A stretch of 64,000 nucleotides of DNA, taken from assembly GCA_963932465.1 (NCBI GenBank), contig OZ010793.1, positions 254,707,333-254,771,332 on the forward strand, in the 5' to 3' direction. A program made the translations under genes and the position numbers. Every line of letters starts with the position of its first letter. The first letter of the stretch is position 1. The notes below the pieces were generated by a model that was not told the DNA's origin, did not search any database, and worked only from the letters and a program-made list of their open reading frames with translations. This DNA comes from Maratus speciosus (Eukaryota; Arthropoda; Arachnida; Araneae; Salticidae). Positions 58,198 through 64,000 of this stretch are shown here, piece after piece.

Positions 58198-58733
58198 TCC
58201 GTTTATTAAATAATATTGCGTTAATTTTAAAAGTAGTCCGTGAAATTTACAGAGAGGGGGGGGGGGGGGCAACCTTCCACCGCTTAGGGGTGTATTCTTT
58301 CCTCGGGTTCTAGGGGACCGATTTCAACGGGAATTGGTTCATTTAAGTTAGATTACAATTCAGCTACTTTCTGTATTATGAAAGTTTATCTTAGACTTCA
58401 GTTACTAACATTTTCGAACATTAATGATGCATTCGTTTTTCGGGTTCTATGGGCTTCATTACAACGAAGTTTGGCTCACTCGACTTCGTTTTCGATTGTC
58501 TACGATACGTGCGGAGCACTTCCGGCACATGCTGCGTTAGGTAGCGGGGACCCATTTCACAGGTTCGTTCGGAAAGAGATTTGTTGGGAACACACGAGAC
58601 GCTGTGGAATGCAATGGAACAACCGAAACTAGGTTCATTTAAAAGATTTTCATAGGATATAAAATCATACAAACTTGAGTTTTATTTAAGGTTATTATGA
58701 TGGGCCAGGGCAACGCCGGGTGGGTCAGCTAGT
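58198..58733 (+). mobile_element. Helitron-like repeat, copy 2
   Basis: Inverted relative of 50838-51370. The 3' end reads 'gccgggtgggtcag' then CTAG (58729-58732) and T. Outward identity continues only about 15 bp ('tgtgatataaaatt'). A poly-G tract is at 58256-58269. The region just before it (58055-58195) holds another CTAGCTGG..GCTTCGC fragment and 'gtagcgtagctacg'. Confidence 0.6.
58421..58672 (-). CDS. Conserved 83-residue frame, second copy
   Basis: Same frame as at 50900-51151, starting MYDFISYENLLNEPSFGCSI and ending with VVMKPIEPEKRMHH. Differences are few (Phe/Tyr, Ser-Lys/Pro-Asn, Thr-Leu/Glu-Met, Ile/Met) and none introduces a stop. The function is unknown. The opposite strand is also open (58378-58632), which weakens the case for selection on this frame. 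Confidence 0.3.
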   Translation of the reverse strand: MYDFISYENLLNEPSFGCSIAFHSVSCVPNKSLSERTCEMGPRYLTQHVPEVLRTYRRQSKTKSSEPNFVVMKPIEPEKRMHH

Positions 58734-58999
58734 GTGATATAAAATTACACTGTATAAATACAGGGTTCCGGAGCCCAGTGCAATAGCGCTTCCGAAAAAC
58801 CGAAGCTTAAATTACCTTTTCCTTTCCTTCCCATCTCCAAGCTTTTGCATTCTTTTTAACAAAACACTTATATGTGACGTAATGTGTCACACACGTAGGA
58901 GATGGAGATAAAACGGTCTCAATTTTTATATCAGTTTTTAGGCTTAGACTGACTCGAGCTCAATCTGTATTACATTTAAAATTTTATTTATTAATGTAT

Positions 59000-60055
59000 T
59001 GAAAAAAAAAATCCTCTTTTAAAATTACGTATTATATTCCACTTCAAATCATTTTAATGCTATTATGATCAGAATGAAGGGGAAACAGAAATCGTGTTTT
59101 ACTATTTCAAATTTATATCGACGACGTGTTGATACGGCACCACTCAAGAGACTGAACAATAAATTTGCTTTCAGTTCGATTTTCTTTTGTGACAGTAGGA
59201 TAATTTTTTATTGGCTGGGTTTTCTTTTTATTATTTCGATATCTAACCTGAAAAGAATATTTTCTGTTTTATCCAACAAGCATCAGCTTGATGTTTGTTT
59301 GTTCGAGGTTTTTTGTCTTCTATTGCGTACGAGTATAAAAATCACGTTAGTGATTTTTCTATTTATTTTGTATCATGAACGGTACCCACGCTAAGGCTCT
59401 CTGCACCTATACGAAGTCACTTTCCTTTGTAAATAGATATAATTACCATGTATTGTTTTTCTGATAGAAAGCAATCGAGCAGTGGTTCCCCTTTTTCTAT
59501 AAAAGCATAGATTCTTTCCGATAACGTTGTCAAATTTTTAATTTTATCTGATTTTCAGGGACTCACCGCAAAAGATTGTTATGCGGAAGGAAATGATTAT
59601 AGTTTAAGATATGCACATTTTTCAGGAAATTGTAAAACATTGTTCCATTCTTCAGCATATAAATATTCATTTCTATAAATTTCATTCATTTTTTCTTAAA
59701 AATGCATAGCTGCGAACTATCTCTTTTCTGTGTTAAAAAAATTTCCTAATCATAATCGCTACCCTATTTAATCGCAGAATTCTGCAATTAATTAACATAA
59801 AAAATAGGCACGGATTTTTACTATTCAGAAGAAGTGATAACTAAAAAGTGGAATAGTTGACAGCTAAGTACATGCAGATAGATATATTTAAAATTTTTAT
59901 TTTGCTAAAGAAAAAAAATGCTTTAAATTTTGCAGTTAATGTACCAAATATAAATATGCAGATTACAGGGGCAGGGGGGAGGGGTGGAACGGTACAGTGT
60001 TCTTGTACCGGTAGCGCTGATTAGGGCTCCGGAACCTTTTTTGTTAGAATTTAAG
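59000..60055. other. No recognised gene
   Basis: The plus-strand frame at 59065-59394 (109 residues, hydrophobic second half) has no recognised motif or support. Otherwise AT-rich. Confidence 0.4.
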
Positions 60056-60059
60056 ACCT

Positions 60060-61922
60060 GGGCGCAGTAATCTAATTGTAACGTAACCTTAATCTAACTG
60101 TACCATAAACATTACCTAACTGTACCCTAGCTGTAACGTGTTACCTAACCGTAACCTAACGGTAACCTAACAGTAACATACCTTCAACCTAACTATAAAC
60201 AAATTATCACCTAACCGTCACCTAACTGTAACATAACCGTAACCTAACTGTGACGTAACTATAAACTATCGGTAACTTAACCGTAACGTAAACTAATTAT
60301 AAGCTAAATGTAACGTGACTGTAACCTACCTGTAACCTATCCATAACCCAACCGTAAACTATCTGTAACGGAAATGGAACATAACCGTAATCTATCTGTA
60401 ACGGAAATGGAACATAACTGTAACCTAACCGTAACCTAATTATAACCTAACCGTAACCTACTTATAACCTAACCCTAACCTAACAGTAACATAACTGTAA
60501 CCTAACCGTAATCTATCTGTAAAATAACGGTACGTATCATGACGGTACGCTAACCGTAAACTAATTATAACCTAACCGTATCCTAACTGTGATGTAACTA
60601 TAACCTAACTGTAACTTAAATGTAACCTAACTGTAGCCTGGCGGTAACCTAACCGTAACCTAATTGTAACCTATAAGTAACGTACTGTAACCTATCCGTA
60701 ACCTAACTGTAATCTAACTGTAACCTATCCGTAATCTTAATTGTAACCAAACTGTAACGTAACTGTATCCTATCTGTAACCTAATAGTAGCATAAACGTA
60801 ATCAACTGTAACCTAACTGTAACCTATCCGTAACTTAACCCTAATCTAACTGTAACATATCCGTAACCTAACCTTAACCTATTTGTAACTTAAACGTAAC
60901 CTAATTGTTACCTAAATTTAATCTAACTGTGACGTAACCGTAATCTAACTGTAACCTAACCGTAACCTAATTGGAACCTATGCGTAACGTACTGTAACCT
61001 AACCGTAACCTAATTGGAACCTATTCGTAACGTACTGTAACCTATCCGTAACCTAACCGTAATCTAACTGTAACCTATCCGTAATCTTAATTGTAACCAA
61101 ACTGTAACGTAACTGTATCCTATCTGTAACCTAATCGTAGCATAAACGTAATCTAACTGTAACCTATCCATAACCTAATTGTAACCTATCCGTAACTTAA
61201 CCCTAATCTAACTGTAACCTATCCGTAACCTAACCTTAACCTATTTGTAACTTAAACGTAACCTAATTGTTACCTAAATTTAATCTAATTGTGACGTAAC
61301 CGTAATCTAACTGCAACCTAACCGTAACCTAACTGTAACCTAAGTTTAACGTAACAGTAAACTAATTATAACCTAACTGTATTCTGACTGTAACCTATCC
61401 GAAACCTAACAGTATCCAAACCAAAACCTAACTGGGTTAATCGTCCTCTCGGCTAAATATTCTGTCGGCTAATTGTCCTATCGGCTAAATGTCCTGTCGG
61501 CTAATTGACCTGTCGGCTAAATGTCTTGTCGGCTAAATGTCCTGTCGGCTAATTGTCTTGTAGGCTAAATGTCCTGTCGGCTAATTGTCTTGTCGGCTAA
61601 TTGTCTTGTCGGCTAAATGTCTTGTTGGCTAATTGTCTTGTCGGCTATTTGTCCTGTCGGCTAATTGTCTTGTCGGCTAATCATCCTGTCTGCTAAACGT
61701 CCTGTCGGCTAATTGTCCATGTCGACTAACTGTCCTATCGGCTAATTGTCCTGTCGGCTAATTGTCTCTGTCGGCTATCTGTCTTGTCGGCTAACTGTCG
61801 CTGTCGGCTAATTGTCCTGTCGACTAAATGTACTTGTCGGCTAAATATCCTGTCGTCTAATTGCTGTCTGCTAAATGTCTTGTCGGCTATTTGGTTGTCT
61901 GCTAAATGACATAGACCCCTTT
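60060..61922 (-). repeat. Composite satellite block, inverted counterpart of 42.4-44.5 kb
   Basis: 60060-61432 is the reverse complement type of the GGTTA array ('taacctaaccgtaacctaac'). 61433-61905 is the reverse type of the GCCGA array ('gtcggctaattgtcctgtc'). It ends in 'gctaaatgacatagacccc', the inverse of the motif at 44018. Read on the minus strand the order is GTCTATGTC end, GCCGA array, GGTTA array. Confidence 0.9.
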
Positions 61923-62099
61923 GGAAGTTGGTTCGCCAACTTCCCTTATGACAATTTTGTTTTGAAGTCCAGGTGGCTCCAAACTTGTCAGAGGATCTCT
62001 CTGATTTTGTGCGGAGCAGGGGATTTGCAGATATTAAATAGTTGCAGTCTGTGGGTCCTCCTCCCTTTTACTCCCTGTCCCGTTTAGGACCAAAGCAAT

Positions 62100-62780
62100 A
62101 AGCTGCGGTCATATTCCTTGTAGTTACTGATTACAAGTTTAAGGGGAGATATTTTTTTTTCCATGCCACATGTGCATCATTTTTCTATCTCTCCTGTGCG
62201 AATTGCACGAATATTACATTTATTTTTTCACACTTTTTGTACATAATTTTGTGTTTAATATTTCATTGTATGCATATATATATATTATATTTTGTGAATG
62301 TCAAGTATTAGAATACATATTAGAAAATGTTTGTTTATGCTAGCAACAATTATAACAAACAAACAAAGATTTGTTTATGTCCTATTCAGAATTTCACAGA
62401 TAAGGACACAGTACTTGTTATCTTGTTAAGGACAAATAATTTTTTTTATTAAATCTGATTATTGGATATCAGAAAGAATTTAATGCAAATTCATATTGAA
62501 AATAGTCGACTATTTAAAAAGAACAATAAGAAACTTTTGAAAGTTTTGATTGATGAACAATCAGTTTTATCACGTGATATAGACATTATTATTAACATTC
62601 AGATCTGTGCATTTATTTTTTTCAAGAAGCTTCTAATTACTTATTTTCAAAAACAAATAATGAGGAAAATGTTTGTAATTTTAGTACCTTATATATTGAT
62701 TTAGTACAGTGTTTTTGAATGTACTTTTATGTTATTTTTCGAATCAAGCCATGCCGAGAGTCAGCATTTTTTGCGTGCTG
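62100..62780. other. No recognised gene
   Basis: AT-rich DNA. The 80-residue frame at 62462-62704 is lysine/isoleucine-rich without motifs. Confidence 0.4.
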
Positions 62781-62796
62781 GGGGTGATAATATATG

Positions 62797-63689
62797 ATGA
62801 TGCAATCATCATATATTGTCCTTTTATTCTTTTTTTAAATTAATTTTACTCTTTCTTTCCATGTATTCAGTCAGTCATAAATGGATTTGTTAAAAACTAA
62901 TTTCAGGCTTATTTCTCGTTTCTTTCATGCGGAAGTAAAACATTAAATAATAAACATGTCTTTTTTTAACGAAATGATTCATTATCATTTTGATTTCGCT
63001 ATTTTATATCTGCAATTCAACAGCTTATATTATACTTAAAAGATTTACGATAATTACATTTTTGTCATTTCGATATTAAATTTTAATACTAATCTATTTC
63101 ATTTTTCGTGATTTATGTGAGTAATTTTATTACTTTGTTTATAAAAGAAAGGGATCATTTTTATTAACAAGGGGATTTTATCCATTTTTGTATTATAACT
63201 CAGGCAATAAATTTAATCATAAGATGATAGCTGTCATCTGTAATATAAATAGATTCTAACTTTTGTAAATGTTTCGGTAGGGTTGCTTGAGTTATTTTAC
63301 AAAAATGGATAAAATCCCCTTGTTAATAAAAATGATCGCTTTCTTTTATAAAGAAAGTAATAAAATTACTCACATAAATCACGAAAAATAAAATAGATTA
63401 GTATTAAAATTTAATATCGAAATGACAAAAATGTAATTATCGTAAATCTTTTATGTATAATATAAGCTGTTGAATTGCAGATATAGCGAAATCAAAATGA
63501 TAATGAATCATTTCGTTAGAAAAAGACATGTTTATTATTTAATGTTTTACTTCCGCATGAAAGAAACGAGAAATAAGCCTGAAATTACTTTTTAACAAAT
63601 CCATTTATGACTGACTGAATACATGGAAAGAAAGAGTAAAATTAATTTTAAAAAAGAATAAAAGGACAATATATGATGATTGCATCATA
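62797..63689. repeat. Foldback element, arms of about 410 bp
   Basis: The left arm (62797-63218) and right arm (63283-63689) are inverted copies with about 97% identity, with a spacer of about 65 bp that includes 'gatgatagctgtcatctgta'. A single arm also occurs at 41651-42078. No protein. Confidence 0.92.
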
Positions 63690-64000
63690 ATAGACGTCAT
63701 CACCACGGCAACCTAGAACCATTACCTATCTAGAAGTATTAGCTATAGCAGAAGACGACTATAGGTGCTACTTATTTACATAAGTACGAACGCACCAAAA
63801 AATGAATCACAAATGCAATGGTGGGGATATATATAAAATATTTCGAGAAGATAAAAATATCTCCATGTATTAAAATTCGAAAAATATATATCTGATACAA
63901 AAAAAAAGTTTAATTAGTAATAAATATAATGAATACCCTTTCACTGGAAGCATATAATTTTGCAGCCTCTCTCTATAGCATACAAATTCAGTTATATTGT

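Noticed and set aside
58378..58632. 84-codon plus-strand frame
   Set aside because: Opposite strand of the Helitron-like repeat; the other copy does not keep this frame at full length, whereas the 83-residue frame is kept.
59065..59394. 109-codon plus-strand frame with hydrophobic end
   Set aside because: No motif, signal or context; it could not be supported as a gene.

Overview
This is AT-rich nuclear DNA from an animal, most likely an arthropod. The evidence is short exons with GT-AG introns, a metazoan choline-transporter-like gene, and a mix of Tc1/mariner, hAT, piggyBac-like, pogo/Tigger-like, Penelope-like and Helitron/Helentron-like repeats. An arachnid is possible, but nothing in the window fixes the taxon. 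No bacterial operon, rRNA gene or CRISPR array was seen.

The one recognisable host gene is on the minus strand. Ten small exons between 36192 and 11531 join in frame (957 nt, 319 codons) into the N-terminal half of an SLC44 choline transporter-like protein, closest by eye to the SLC44A1/CTL1 type. They cover the cytoplasmic N-terminus with the CTD motif, TM1, part of the cysteine-rich extracellular loop, and the next four membrane segments. One exon of the extracellular loop (expected between 24.6 and 29.9 kb), the true start codon (upstream, above 36.2 kb) and the C-terminal half (beyond base 1 of the window) were not found. Most of the window is therefore intron or intergenic DNA.

Layout by position. 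0.7-4.2 kb: a dead Tc1 element split by a 1.8 kb Helentron-like element. 4.3-5.0 kb: degenerate repeats. 6.6-8.7 kb: an inverted second copy of the Helentron-like element. 8.8-9.5 kb: nested TTAA-flanked elements. 9.6-10.2 kb: a hAT element with an 8-bp target duplication. 11.5 kb: last visible exon. 12.5-15.9 kb: a TIR transposon, a hAT element nested in another hAT-like element, and a 340-bp palindrome. 16-19 kb: exons and a dead mariner. 19-21.2 kb: a SINE candidate, a MITE and exons. 22.7-25.4 kb: a Tigger-like element and an exon. 26.2-27.1 kb: a minisatellite. 29.2-29.7 kb: a Penelope GIY-YIG fragment with a hammerhead-ribozyme core. 30-36.2 kb: exons, degenerate tandem repeats and a foldback element.

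From 36.6 kb to the end no gene was recognised. This part holds two copies of a second Helentron-like subfamily, several long foldback elements, a pair of large inverted satellite blocks (42.4-44.5 and 60.1-61.9 kb), a third copy of the first Helentron-like subfamily, and two inverted copies of a Helitron-like repeat with a conserved 83-residue frame. The most interesting points are the Helentron-like families with shared asymmetric ends, the hammerhead motif with a perfect 31-bp inverted repeat around the Penelope fragment, and the conserved small frame at 50.9 and 58.4 kb.
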